Shown one piece after another: positions 42,427-51,701 of a stretch of DNA of 64,000 nt. Where the stretch lies: NCBI RefSeq assembly GCF_002723835.1, contig NZ_BEWG01000087.1:1-64000 (forward strand), written 5' to 3'. This DNA comes from Mycobacterium sp. shizuoka-1 (GTDB taxonomy: Bacteria > Actinomycetota > Actinomycetes > Mycobacteriales > Mycobacteriaceae). Each line of letters begins with the position of its first letter. Position 1 is the stretch's first letter. The translations under genes and the position numbers were made by a program. The notes under the pieces are model-generated. The model ran no database searches, was not told where the DNA came from, and was given only the letters and a program-made list of their open reading frames with translations.

Positions 42427-42822
42427 ATGCCTACGGGAGGCCTGTTGCAGCAGAGAGGGTTTGGCGATCTGGAAGCGGTCGTGATGGACCGCATCTGGTG
42501 TCACCAGGAACCGGTGACGGTACGTGAGATTTTCGACGAGTTGGTCGACGATCGCCGCATCGCCTACACCACCGTCATGTCGACGATGGACAACCTGCAC
42601 CGCAAGCGGTGGTTGGAACGCGAACGCGCGGGCAAGGCCTACCGGTACTGGCCGACGATGACGCGTGAGGAACGATCCGCCCGGCTGATGCGCTCGGCCT
42701 TCGAGACGGGTGGCGACGGCGATGTGGTCCTCACCCACTTCCTACAACAATTGAGCCCGCCAGAAGCCGCCCAACTGGCCGCTGCGCTGCGCCGGCTCAC
42801 GGCGGAAGGGCAAGGTCGGTGA
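42427..42822 (+). CDS. BlaI/MecI/CopY-family repressor
   Basis: The 131-residue protein has the BlaI winged helix: GFGDLEAVVMDRIW, VTVREIFDEL, YTTVMSTMDNLHRKRWLERERAG. The C-terminal helices serve dimerisation. The start is uncertain: ATG 42427 was chosen, TTG 42445 has GGGAGG upstream, and longer forms would pass through the operator. In the family the repressor is cleaved upon signal from an M56 membrane protease, which is encoded next and overlaps its stop. Confidence 0.88.
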   Translation: MPTGGLLQQRGFGDLEAVVMDRIWCHQEPVTVREIFDELVDDRRIAYTTVMSTMDNLHRKRWLERERAGKAYRYWPTMTREERSARLMRSAFETGGDGDVVLTHFLQQLSPPEAAQLAAALRRLTAEGQGR

Positions 42823-43736
42823 CGGTTGCCGCCTGTCTGGTGCTGTATGCAGCAGGACTGACGTGGCTGTGCCCACCGATATTGGAGCGCATCACCTGTC
42901 ACGGTCTCGCGCCGCGCCTGGGCGTCGCGTCCTGGCTTACCGCGATCGCCACCGCGCTGGCCGCCTGGGTTGGCGCGATCGGTGCGGCGGCGGTCGGTGC
43001 GGCGTCCGCTATCGCCGACGGAACGGCCGTTGCCTTCTGTCTCGATGTGCTCGGGTGGTCCGGTGCCACGGTGAATCCGGGTCGGATTCCGACCATCCTG
43101 ACGGCACTGGTGGCGCTCGCCGCGACCATTGTGGTGGTGCGGCGAACCGCCGCCGAAATCCGCAACCAGCGCAGGCTCAGTGAGGAGCATGCGCGCACCG
43201 CCTACATGGTCGGCGTTCCGGCAGACCGACCCGATGTGGTCGTGATACCGGACCACCGCCCGGCAGCCTATTGCGTTGCCGGGCCTCCGCCCGCGATCGT
43301 CATCACCAGCGCGGCGATCGAGAGCCTCAACCGCAGGCAGCTGGCAACTGTTCTCGCCCATGAAGAGGCCCACATACGTGGCCGCCACCACCAACTGCTG
43401 ACAGTCATGCGGGCCATGGCGGCGGCGCTTCCACGATTACGGCTGTTCCCGGCCGGGGCATCGGCTGCGTCGCGCTTGCTTGAGATGTGCGCGGACGACG
43501 CGGCCGTCCGTCGTTATGGGGCAACGCCTTTGGTCGAGAGCCTGGTTTGCCTCGCCGGCAATCCTGCCACGCATGCCCGACTGGGCGCTGCCGACACCGC
43601 GGTCGTCGCAAGGGTGACTCGGCTCGCTCGGAAGGCCGGGCCGATCCGGCGGTGGCGACACCGAATTGCACTGAACGCGACCATCATCCTCACCGCGGTC
43701 GCTCCCGTGTTGGTGGCTGTCGTCTGCGCGCACTGA
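42819..43736 (+). CDS. M56-family (BlaR1-like) membrane metalloprotease
   Basis: The GTG at 42819 overlaps the blaI stop (GTGA); 305 residues. Membrane helices flank a zinc metalloprotease motif HEEAHIRGRHH near residue 187. There is no extracellular penicillin-binding sensor domain, so it is a short BlaR1-type protein like Rv1845c. It should cleave the BlaI-like repressor in response to a membrane or cell-wall signal. Confidence 0.88.
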   Translation: MTVAACLVLYAAGLTWLCPPILERITCHGLAPRLGVASWLTAIATALAAWVGAIGAAAVGAASAIADGTAVAFCLDVLGWSGATVNPGRIPTILTALVALAATIVVVRRTAAEIRNQRRLSEEHARTAYMVGVPADRPDVVVIPDHRPAAYCVAGPPPAIVITSAAIESLNRRQLATVLAHEEAHIRGRHHQLLTVMRAMAAALPRLRLFPAGASAASRLLEMCADDAAVRRYGATPLVESLVCLAGNPATHARLGAADTAVVARVTRLARKAGPIRRWRHRIALNATIILTAVAPVLVAVVCAH

Positions 43737-43920
43737 GCCGGCGTCGGATCTTCGGCCCGAACTTTTCGTCACCGCGTCCGGTGAGATCCGGGTGGACGAT
43801 CTGACGCCGTTCGGCGAGGGGCGATCTTCATCGAATCTTCACAGAACGACTAGAGCAGCCCTATCAAGGCGACGAAAGCTGAATCCCGTAGACCAACCGT
43901 GCGACGAACAGGATGGCGAC

Positions 43921-44634
43921 ATGAACACGCGCAAGACGATGGCGACCGCGGCGGCGGCATTGGCCACGGTGGCCGTGCTCGGGGCATGTAGCAACTCGGC
44001 GACCACGCAAGAGGCGACCCGGTCCCCGGCGAACTCGTCGTCCGCGAGCCCCGCTGCTGACCCGGCGGCGCACAACCAGGCCGACATGATGTTCGCCCGC
44101 ATGATGATCCCGCATCATCAGCAGGCGATCGAGATGAGCGACATGGTCCTGGGCAAGCAGGGGATCGACCCGCGAGTGGTCGACCTGGCCAAGCAGATCA
44201 AGGCGGCGCAGGGCCCGGAGATCCAGCAGATGCAGGGGTGGCTCAACCAGTGGGGTATGCCGGGCATGAACGATATGCCCGGACACTCTGACCACGGCGG
44301 AATGCCCGGTTCGGGCACCGGGACAGCTGCCCCGTCCACCCCGATGATGCCCAGCGGGTCGATGATGCCGGGAATGCCCGGTATGGACGACATGCCGGGC
44401 ATGGACGGCATGATGTCGCCTGCTGACATGCAGGCCCTGCAGAACGCCCAGGGGGTGGCGGCCAGCCGACTGTTCCTCACCCAGATGATCGAGCATCACC
44501 AGGGCGCCATCACCATGGCGCAGAACGAGATCAAGAACGGCCAGTTCAAAGATGCCGTCGCGTTGGCGACATCGATCGCCAGCAGCCAGCGTGCGGAGAT
44601 CGAAACGATGAACCAGATCCTGGGCTCCCTGTAG
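43921..44634 (+). CDS. DUF305 lipoprotein, probably copper-related
   Basis: The 237-residue protein starts with a lipoprotein signal (ATVAVLGACSNS, lipidated Cys near residue 22). Two DUF305 halves carry MMIPHHQQAIEM and MIEHHQGAITMA, with a Met/Gly/His-rich linker (GMPGMNDMPGHSDHGG, MMPGMPGMDDMPGMDGMM) between. DUF305 proteins often accompany copper-resistance genes, and the Met-rich linker would bind Cu(I). A multicopper oxidase is encoded 25 bases downstream. Confidence 0.88.
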   Translation: MNTRKTMATAAAALATVAVLGACSNSATTQEATRSPANSSSASPAADPAAHNQADMMFARMMIPHHQQAIEMSDMVLGKQGIDPRVVDLAKQIKAAQGPEIQQMQGWLNQWGMPGMNDMPGHSDHGGMPGSGTGTAAPSTPMMPSGSMMPGMPGMDDMPGMDGMMSPADMQALQNAQGVAASRLFLTQMIEHHQGAITMAQNEIKNGQFKDAVALATSIASSQRAEIETMNQILGSL

Positions 44635-44659
44635 CGGCGGGATCGGCACGGGAACGACG

Positions 44660-46180
44660 ATGAGTCGACAACCGTCGGCCGCGGGCCTGAGCCGCCGCGG
44701 CTTCCTGCTGGCCGGCCTTCTCGGCGGCGTCGGCCTGGTGGGGTGCGCGCGGTCCACGCCTCCCAACGCGCCACCCCGGACAGTCGCCGGTGACGCGATC
44801 GCGGCGGTCGAGGCCGCGCGCCCGCACTCCGGCAGGACGGTCACCACCCGCCTGACGCCCGGGGCCGCCGACATCGACCTCGGCGGGGTGGTAGCCCACA
44901 CCCTGGCCTACAACAACCAGGTTCCGGGGCCGCTGATCCGGGCGAACATCGGCGACGAGCTCGCCGTCGCAGTGGACAACGGTCTGGACCACTCGTCGTC
45001 GGTGCACTGGCACGGCATCGCGCTGCGCAACGACATGGACGGGGCCTCCCCGGCCACCCCCAACATCGCGCCGGGTGCAGGGTTCACCTACCGATTCACC
45101 TCCCCGTACGGCGGCACCTACTGGGCGCATCCGCACACCGGCCTGGACACCGACTACGGCCTGTATCTCCCGGTGATCATCGACGACCCCGCCGAACCCG
45201 GGCGTTATGACGCCGAGTGGATCGTGATGCTCGACGACTGGACGTCCGGGGTGGGCAACAGCCCGCCACAGATCTTCGACAACCTGCGGTCGATGGGCAT
45301 GGGCGGGATGGGCCCGATGGGCGGAATGCCGGGCATGGGCCCGATGCGGGGAATGGGCGGTGCCGGAGGCAGTGAGCTACTCGGCGGCGACGCCGGTGAC
45401 GTCGCCTACCCCTACTACCTGGTGAACGGGCGAATTCCCACCGCGGCAAGCACATTCAGCGCAAAGCCGGGGCAGCGCATCCGCATCCGCATCATCAATG
45501 CCGGCGCCGACACCGCGTTCCGGGTCGCTCTGGCCGGGCACCGGATGACCGTCACCCATACCGACGGCTTCCCCGTCGTGCCCACCGAAGTCGATGCCCT
45601 CCTGCTAGGCATGGGAGAACGCTACGACGTCATCGTGACCGCAGGCGACGGGGTCTTTCCGCTGGTCGCCGCCGCCGAGGGTAAGAACGCCGTCGCCCGC
45701 GCGGTGCTGTCCACGGCCGCGGGGTCCGATCCCGGTGCCGGGTACCGGCCCCCCGAGCTGACCCGGCTCGTCGGAACGGTCGACACCTTCACCGCGACGC
45801 CGGACGTCCGGCTCCCCGGGGGCAGCGATCTCGACCTGGCGGCCCGATTGTCGGGCACGATGATGCACTACGACTGGATGATCAATGGCCGGCCCTACGA
45901 CCAGACCGTCCCGCTGACCATCCGTGCCGGTCAGCACGCGACGCTGACCTTTGCCAACGCCACCATGATGTGGCATCCGATGCATCTGCACGGGCACACC
46001 TTCGAGGTGATCAAGCCCGATGGCAGCACGGGGCCACGGAAGGACACCGTCATTGTCAAACCGATGCAGACGGTGGCGGTCAAGCTGGTCGCCGACAATC
46101 CGGGCATCTGGATGCTGCACTGCCATAACGGCTATCACATGGATGCCGGCATGATGACCACCCTCGACTACACCAGCTGA
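44660..46180 (+). CDS. mmcO: Multicopper oxidase (MmcO-like)
   Basis: The 506-residue protein has a Tat signal (SRRGFLLAGLLGG) with a lipobox (LVGCARS). Copper ligands are complete: HWHG and HPHTG near residues 116-160, HPMHLHGH and HCHNGYHMDAGM near the C-terminus, providing type 1, 2 and 3 sites. A Met-rich loop (~215-235, MGMGGMGPMGGMPGMG) could bind Cu(I). The M. tuberculosis homologue oxidises Cu(I) and confers copper resistance. It forms an operon with the DUF305 lipoprotein. Confidence 0.93.
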   Translation: MSRQPSAAGLSRRGFLLAGLLGGVGLVGCARSTPPNAPPRTVAGDAIAAVEAARPHSGRTVTTRLTPGAADIDLGGVVAHTLAYNNQVPGPLIRANIGDELAVAVDNGLDHSSSVHWHGIALRNDMDGASPATPNIAPGAGFTYRFTSPYGGTYWAHPHTGLDTDYGLYLPVIIDDPAEPGRYDAEWIVMLDDWTSGVGNSPPQIFDNLRSMGMGGMGPMGGMPGMGPMRGMGGAGGSELLGGDAGDVAYPYYLVNGRIPTAASTFSAKPGQRIRIRIINAGADTAFRVALAGHRMTVTHTDGFPVVPTEVDALLLGMGERYDVIVTAGDGVFPLVAAAEGKNAVARAVLSTAAGSDPGAGYRPPELTRLVGTVDTFTATPDVRLPGGSDLDLAARLSGTMMHYDWMINGRPYDQTVPLTIRAGQHATLTFANATMMWHPMHLHGHTFEVIKPDGSTGPRKDTVIVKPMQTVAVKLVADNPGIWMLHCHNGYHMDAGMMTTLDYTS

Positions 46181-46191
46181 CCTGCGAGGCG

Positions 46192-46821
46192 CTACTTGGT
46201 GCCGAACAACCGGTCGCCCGCATCGCCGAGGCCCGGGACGATATAACCCTCGTCGTCGAGTCCGCGATCCAGAGCCGCGGTGTAGATCGGCACCTCCGGG
46301 TGGACGGCGTGCAGCGCCGCCACCCCCTCCGGACAGGTGAGCAGGCAGACGAACTTGATGGAGCGGGGCGCGAACTCCTTGAGCCGGTCCACCGCGGCCA
46401 CCGCCGAATTGCCGGTCGCGAGCATCGGGTCGACGACGACCACCTCGCGCTCGTGCAGGTCGTGCGGCATCTTGAAGTAGTACTCGACCGCGACAAGCGT
46501 TTTCGGGTCCCGATACAGCCCGATATGGCCGACCCGGGCGCCCGGCACGACGGTCAGCATGCCGTCCAGGATTCCGGTGCCGGCTCGCAGGATCGATACG
46601 AACACCAACTTCTTGCCGTCGATGATGCTGCCGGTCGTCGTCTCCAGCGGGGTCCGGACCTCGATCTCCTGGGTCGGGGTGTCGCGCAGCACCTCGTACG
46701 CGAGCAGCGTGGCCACTTCGTTGGCGAGGCGACGAAACGTGTTGGTCGAGGTCTCCGCACGCCGCATCAGGGTCAGCTTGTGCTGTACCAGAGGGTGATC
46801 GACGATGTGCACGTCGCGCAT
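46192..46821 (-). CDS. upp: Uracil phosphoribosyltransferase (URC6/Upp)
   Basis: The 209-residue enzyme makes UMP from uracil and PRPP. The PRPP-binding motif VVVDPMLATGNSA and the uracil-site GDAGDRLFGTK are conserved. Its ATG overlaps the stop of the DUF1688 gene (TGATG). In this context it probably feeds the URC uracil-catabolism route, in which uracil first becomes a nucleotide, and not only salvage. Confidence 0.95.
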   Translation of the reverse strand: MRDVHIVDHPLVQHKLTLMRRAETSTNTFRRLANEVATLLAYEVLRDTPTQEIEVRTPLETTTGSIIDGKKLVFVSILRAGTGILDGMLTVVPGARVGHIGLYRDPKTLVAVEYYFKMPHDLHEREVVVVDPMLATGNSAVAAVDRLKEFAPRSIKFVCLLTCPEGVAALHAVHPEVPIYTAALDRGLDDEGYIVPGLGDAGDRLFGTK

Positions 46822-48047
46822 CAGAACACCGTGCCGTCGGATGCGATGGACAGCGGCGGCAGTCCGCCGCGCAGCTGCTGTGCCAGTAGCCGGCCCGCAG
46901 CCCAGGTGCCACCCTCGAGGACCCGCGCCAAGGGCAGCTGCTCGGCGTCCACACCCAACTGCTCGCGCACCAGCGGCGCCAGCTCGTCGAGCAGGGCCAC
47001 CGTCAGTGCGCGCCACTCCACCACCAATTCATCTGCGGCGGTGACATTTCGGGTACTGCTGGTGGCGTCTCGCAGTCTCAGCACGCCGGTATCGAGCAGC
47101 AGGCCGCCGTTGCGGTATTCGGGTAAGCCGGTCAGCTCGTCAAGGTCGGTCACCGCAATCCCGGCCCAGCCGAATGGCTCCAGCAGCGAATAGGTGAGCC
47201 ACTGCGACAGTTTGTGGAACGGCATCCAGCCCGCCGTGAGTCCAGGCCCGCGCAGCGCCCGGTGTCGCCAGCAGTCGCCGAGGGACTCTTCGCCGATCAT
47301 GTTGCCGCTCGGCCAGATCGGGGCCAGTGCGGTCAGGATCGTGGTGAGGATGTCGTGCGCCCGGACTGTGTTGCCGCCCTGCCTGGGCACCGTGTCGAGC
47401 AGCCCGGCGGGCCGGCCGTCGGCGCCGAAGGCCTGCGGTGCGGCGGACAGCGTCACACCCAGCCTGCCCAAGATCGCCAGCCGGCCGTCGAGCCCGACCA
47501 ATGGATTGGCTGCGTCGTTCTGAAAGGCCGCGCTGAGGCGACCCGCTGTCAGACCGGCCAGGCCGGCAGCGTCGACGCGCAGCGGGTCCGCCGGATCGGA
47601 GGAGAACAGTCCGGCGGTGAACGCGTGAAAGCTGGCCACCCCCAAGCCTTCCGACCGGCTCAGCCGCAGACCCGTTCGGGGTTCGCGGTACGACCACGAC
47701 GCTCCGGCGCCCGCATCGAGCAGCACGCTGACCACGGTCAGATCGACCAGCGCCCGTGGATCGGCAGCAGAGAGGAAGGCGGTTCTGCGGTCGACGCCGG
47801 CGGCCTCGAAATGCCGCCACCGGCTGTGGAAGGGGATCTGCAGGTCCGGGTAATTGCTTCGCGTCACCTCGGCAACCAGCGCCGCGGCCGGCTCCAGCGC
47901 TTCGGCGTGCACCGTGAACCACGGCGACTCCCCGGCGCGAGCCCGCTCGGTCAAGAACCGTGCCCGCCCCCGCACGGCGCGGGTACTACGCAGTGCCGCC
48001 GCTGCACCCGCCGGACTGTCGACGTCGATCTCGATGGCCGAGCTCAT
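46821..48047 (-). CDS. URC4-like DUF1688 protein
   Basis: The 408-residue protein belongs to DUF1688, known from URC4 of the yeast uracil-degradation pathway. Recognisable stretches are IPFHSRWRHFEAAGVDR, SRSEGLGVASFHAF and PRQGGNTVRAHDI. The reaction it catalyses is unsettled. Start and stop overlap both neighbours by one base, so URC1, URC4 and UPRT are one tightly coupled operon. No membrane helix or signal is present. Confidence 0.88.
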   Translation of the reverse strand: MSSAIEIDVDSPAGAAAALRSTRAVRGRARFLTERARAGESPWFTVHAEALEPAAALVAEVTRSNYPDLQIPFHSRWRHFEAAGVDRRTAFLSAADPRALVDLTVVSVLLDAGAGASWSYREPRTGLRLSRSEGLGVASFHAFTAGLFSSDPADPLRVDAAGLAGLTAGRLSAAFQNDAANPLVGLDGRLAILGRLGVTLSAAPQAFGADGRPAGLLDTVPRQGGNTVRAHDILTTILTALAPIWPSGNMIGEESLGDCWRHRALRGPGLTAGWMPFHKLSQWLTYSLLEPFGWAGIAVTDLDELTGLPEYRNGGLLLDTGVLRLRDATSSTRNVTAADELVVEWRALTVALLDELAPLVREQLGVDAEQLPLARVLEGGTWAAGRLLAQQLRGGLPPLSIASDGTVF

Positions 48048-49321
48048 CAACCCTCCAGTCCGCGGCCCTTGGCCTTCTTCAGTTCTGCAGCGTCGGGGAC
48101 CGGTCCAGGAGTGAAATAGCCGGCCGCCATCTTGGCGTCGATCTCCACGCGGGCATCGGGCGGAATCAGTTCGTCGGGGATGTTGACGCGCTCGCCCACC
48201 TCGATACCGGAGCCGACGATGGCGTCGTACTTCATGTTGCTCATCGACACCAGGCGGTGGATCTTGCGGATCCCCAACCAATGCAACACATCGGGCATCA
48301 ACTCCTGGAACCGCATATCCTGCACGCCGGCAACACATTCGGTTCGGGCGAAGTAAGCCTCCGCGGTGTCGCCGCCCTGCTGGCGCTTACGCGCGTTGTA
48401 GACCAGGAACTTGGTCACCTCGCCCAGTGCACGGCCCTCCTTGCGCGAGTAGGCCACCAGACCCACCCCGCCGCGCTGCGCACCGAGGATGCATTCCTCG
48501 ATCGCGTGGGTCAGGTACGGCCGGCAGGTGCAGATATCGGATCCGAACACGTCCGAGCCGTTGCACTCGTCGTGCACCCGTGCGGTCAGCTCGACCGCAG
48601 GGTCGGCGAGATCCTTTGGCGCGCCGAAGATGTAGAGGGTCTGTCCCCCGATGGGTGGCAGGAACACGTCCAGATCCGAGCGGGTGACCAGCTCGGGATA
48701 CATGCCACCGGTCTCCTCGAACAACACCCGGCGCAGGTGCGCCTCGCTGCACCCGAATCGCTGGGCGACACCCGGCAGGTACCAGACCGGCTCGACCGCG
48801 GCCTTGGTGACCAGCGCCGCCCCGCTGGGCAGGAGGACCCGGCCGTCGGGCACCAGCCGGCCCTTGCCGATCGCCTCGGCGATCTCCGGGAGAATCACGT
48901 GCGCTTTGGTCACCGCGATGGTCGGCCGGATGTCCTGGCCGGCGGCCAAGTCGCCGGCGAAGGCGTCGGCGACCATGGCGCCCCACGGGTCCAGGCTGAC
49001 GATCGCCTCGGGGCGGCTCCACTGGGGATAGGGGCCGATAGTGTCGGTCGGGGACGTGTTGGTCAGATCCGCCCGGTGCTCGCGCGAGAGGGCACCGGCC
49101 GCGACCGCCAGCGCGCGATACACGCTGTAGGAGCCGCTATGGGTGCCGATGACATTACGGTGGCTGCGGGTGCTGGTGGTACCGATCAGCGGTCCGCGTT
49201 CACCGGCAGTCGCCGCACCCCACCGGATCGGCGGGGCGTCGTCGGCGCCACGGTGCGATGTCAGCCGGATGTGACCAGGCTGGCCCTTCGGGGCGACCGG
49301 TGACGGCGCTTCGGCGGACAT
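48047..49321 (-). CDS. URC1-like GTP cyclohydrolase II family protein
   Basis: The 424-residue protein has a GTP cyclohydrolase II domain with the zinc motif C-N5-... seen as ECNGSDVFGSDICTC, and KEGRALGEVTKFLVYNA for the substrate loop. The long N-terminal extension (to ~200) is characteristic of URC1 and not of riboflavin RibA. URC1 is needed for uracil catabolism in Lachancea and has bacterial homologues. It is first in the operon with URC4 and UPRT. Confidence 0.9.
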   Translation of the reverse strand: MSAEAPSPVAPKGQPGHIRLTSHRGADDAPPIRWGAATAGERGPLIGTTSTRSHRNVIGTHSGSYSVYRALAVAAGALSREHRADLTNTSPTDTIGPYPQWSRPEAIVSLDPWGAMVADAFAGDLAAGQDIRPTIAVTKAHVILPEIAEAIGKGRLVPDGRVLLPSGAALVTKAAVEPVWYLPGVAQRFGCSEAHLRRVLFEETGGMYPELVTRSDLDVFLPPIGGQTLYIFGAPKDLADPAVELTARVHDECNGSDVFGSDICTCRPYLTHAIEECILGAQRGGVGLVAYSRKEGRALGEVTKFLVYNARKRQQGGDTAEAYFARTECVAGVQDMRFQELMPDVLHWLGIRKIHRLVSMSNMKYDAIVGSGIEVGERVNIPDELIPPDARVEIDAKMAAGYFTPGPVPDAAELKKAKGRGLEG

Positions 49322-49448
49322 GCGCGCTCCTCTGGTTCAGGAGATCCGGCGGATCGGCTGACCGCCGACCACTGGAAAGGCGCCAGCTTAGTCACTTTGC
49401 GCGGGTCGCGCCGTGCGGCGGCCTGACGGCGAGGTGAACACTGTTCGG

Positions 49449-50096
49449 TCACATGCCGAAGCGGGTGCTCCGGACGGACGCCACGGCCGCCGGCTCTCCG
49501 TGCACGGCCACCGCTGCCGCGGCCTGCCGCCCGAACAGGTACAGCAGCAGCTCGCCCGGTGCGCCGTTCAGCTCGGCGGTGTGTTCGCCCGTGCGGATCG
49601 CGATCCGCTGTCCGGTGGCCGGCCAGACGACGTCCAGCCCGGTGGCCCCCAGCCTGCGGCTCAGATAGCGGGCGCCGCGCCGGACGTTGTGCCACAGCGC
49701 CGTCTCGAGGTCCGGCGAGAGATCATCGCGGGGACCATGACCGTTGGCGCGGCGGACATCCTCATGGTGGACGAAGAATTCGTTCAGGCTCGGGAAGGAC
49801 CGGACCCACCCGAGCCGGAAGAAACCGACCGGGGGTCCGGACCGTAGACGCGATACCAACCAGCTGAATTCGTGACGTTGTGCCATCGCCACCGTGCGCC
49901 GCTCGGCAAAGCGAGCGCCGGGTCCAGGCAGGACCAGGCCGGGGGCGGCCAGCGGGTCCCGTTCGCGCAGCAGTAGATGCGCGGCGAGCGTGCGGGTGGT
50001 CCAGCCGTCCAGCAGGGTGGGGGCGTTTGGGCCGAGGCTGTCGAACAGGTCGCACAGTGCCGCGCGTTCTCTCGCGTCGAACGGTCGATCAGTCAT
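49449..50096 (-). CDS. TIGR03085-type DinB/maleylpyruvate isomerase-like metal-binding protein
   Basis: The 215-residue protein starts with FDARERAALCDLFDSLGPNAPTLLDGWTTRTLAAHL, the hallmark of TIGR03085. His and Glu residues of the helical bundle (AHLLLRERD, HEFSWL, EFFVHHEDVRRA) would bind a divalent metal. Family members use mycothiol or have unknown substrates. Its start overlaps the methyltransferase gene by 8 bases, making it the last gene of the ABC-methyltransferase operon. Confidence 0.85.
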   Translation of the reverse strand: MTDRPFDARERAALCDLFDSLGPNAPTLLDGWTTRTLAAHLLLRERDPLAAPGLVLPGPGARFAERRTVAMAQRHEFSWLVSRLRSGPPVGFFRLGWVRSFPSLNEFFVHHEDVRRANGHGPRDDLSPDLETALWHNVRRGARYLSRRLGATGLDVVWPATGQRIAIRTGEHTAELNGAPGELLLYLFGRQAAAAVAVHGEPAAVASVRSTRFGM

Positions 50097-50964
50097 GATC
50101 ACGCACCGCGCACACCGCACGCTCGATTTCCGACACCGCGCCGTCGCGCCCGGCCGGACGCAGGTAGCGGGCCGCGTATTCGGCGGTGCCGACCTGGTCC
50201 ACCTCGGTCCAGCCATACTCCGCGAGAAAAGCGCCGACATCGGCGGGGTCCAATCCGAAGCGCCACAACGCGTCGTCGACCACGAACCGTCGCCGCGCCG
50301 GATCGGCGCCGTAAGTCCGCACACCGGCGAGGAAGTCGCGCCGCACGAACGTGAAGGCGAGCTCGCTGAAGGGCGCGGCCGACGCGAAGTACTCGAAGGT
50401 CCGGCGCACGGCGGGCTCGGTCAGGTATTGGGTGACCGCTTCCCAGATGTAGAACGTACGTTGCCGCCGCCCGTCGAAACCGTTGTCTCGCAGAGAAGAG
50501 GCAAGGTCGTCGGTCTCGAAGTCGACGGGTACCAGTGTGACGTGGTCCGGGATCGCGCCGAACGCACGACGCACAGCGGCGGCCTTGCCCGCGATGTTCA
50601 CCGGCAGATCGACTTCGTACACGTCGATCCCGACCAGTTCGGGCAGCCGGTAGGCGCGGGTGTCGTAGCCGGCGCCCAGGATCACCACGGCCTCGACACC
50701 GTTGGCGATTGCCGCACGCAACTGATCGTCGATGTAGCGCTTGCGGCAGAGGAAATTCAACCAACCCCCGCGGATCTTGCGCTCGGTCGCCGACTTCAGC
50801 GCGCCGCGGACCGGTGACCAGCGAGTCGCCGCTGCCACGTATCGGCCCGGGGCCGGCAGCAGCCGCGCCGCCAACGGGTCGTGCACCAGCGGGGCGGCTT
50901 CGTACTGGTCGGCGGCCACCACGACCATCGGGCCGAGTGCGGTTCGTGCGGCGGGATCTGTCAT
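50089..50964 (-). CDS. SAM-dependent methyltransferase (TIGR00027 / leucine carboxyl methyltransferase-like)
   Basis: The 291-residue protein has the SAM-binding VVILGAGYDTRAYRLPEL near residue 100 and the EVDLP acidic loop. This family is expanded in mycobacteria with mostly unknown substrates, often lipids or secondary metabolites. The ATG overlaps the permease stop (ATGA). Its place behind an exporter suggests that its product or substrate is exported. Confidence 0.9.
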   Translation of the reverse strand: MTDPAARTALGPMVVVAADQYEAAPLVHDPLAARLLPAPGRYVAAATRWSPVRGALKSATERKIRGGWLNFLCRKRYIDDQLRAAIANGVEAVVILGAGYDTRAYRLPELVGIDVYEVDLPVNIAGKAAAVRRAFGAIPDHVTLVPVDFETDDLASSLRDNGFDGRRQRTFYIWEAVTQYLTEPAVRRTFEYFASAAPFSELAFTFVRRDFLAGVRTYGADPARRRFVVDDALWRFGLDPADVGAFLAEYGWTEVDQVGTAEYAARYLRPAGRDGAVSEIERAVCAVRDHD

Positions 50965-51701
50965 CGAGAATTCCTGGCGATGAAGCGGTGAAAGAGCAGC
51001 CCGATGATCACCAGGTGGTACGCCGACCCCGCCAACAGGTATGGCCACCAGGTCGCGTGGCTGCTGGCCAGCCAGAACGCTTTGGCAGGCCAATACGGTG
51101 GCAGCACACCGAAGGCCAGGCTCCACCTCGAGTGGATGAACCACGGGAGACAGGGCAGTCCCGCGATGAGCATGCCCAGTCCCCGCAAGGCCGCCAAGCC
51201 CTGGATCTTGTTGTCCGCCAGGTTGACAATGAGCAGCAGCGTCACCACTGCCGATAGTCCGGCCAGGAGTCCGATCGGAACGAGTGCAGGTACGGTCCCT
51301 GGTTCCAGTATCCCGCTGAACGACATCGTTGCGATCACATAAGCCGTCGTCACCACAACGACCGTGGCCGCGCGATAGGCGAAGAACGTGCCCAGTGGCA
51401 GGGGGGTCAGCCTCAGTGCGGTCAATGTGTCGGCATCGATTTCGTCCAGTACCAGGAACGCCCCGAGTCCGCCGACGACCACGACGCTGGTCAGCAGCAG
51501 GAACGCCGTCAGCAGCAGGGGGTAATACGGCACCAGATCGAAGTCGTGGCGCTGTGCCAGCAAGTCGGTGAAATGAGGTGTCAAGACCGCGACCGCGGTG
51601 GTCCAGATCGCCGGGGCCACAACGATCATGACGAGCAGGGGATCACGGTAGGTGCCGCGTAGATCGTTGCCACCGAGTGCGGCCAACGCACGCACTGTCA
51701 T
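50961..51701 (-). CDS. ABC exporter permease, second subunit
   Basis: The 246-residue protein has six hydrophobic helices (for example YPLLLTAFLLLTSVVVVGGL and VTTAYVIATMSFSGIL) and no signal peptide, as ABC-2-type permeases do. It overlaps the first permease (ATGA). Size and order (ATPase, two ~240-residue permeases) match Rv2688c-Rv2687c-Rv2686c, a fluoroquinolone exporter; orthology is likely but not proven. Confidence 0.85.
   Translation of the reverse strand: MTVRALAALGGNDLRGTYRDPLLVMIVVAPAIWTTAVAVLTPHFTDLLAQRHDFDLVPYYPLLLTAFLLLTSVVVVGGLGAFLVLDEIDADTLTALRLTPLPLGTFFAYRAATVVVVTTAYVIATMSFSGILEPGTVPALVPIGLLAGLSAVVTLLLIVNLADNKIQGLAALRGLGMLIAGLPCLPWFIHSRWSLAFGVLPPYWPAKAFWLASSHATWWPYLLAGSAYHLVIIGLLFHRFIARNSR

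Noticed and set aside
50075..50090. Dyad-like CGAACGGTCGA near 50080
   Set aside because: It lies within coding sequence and the 5' half does not match; taken as background.
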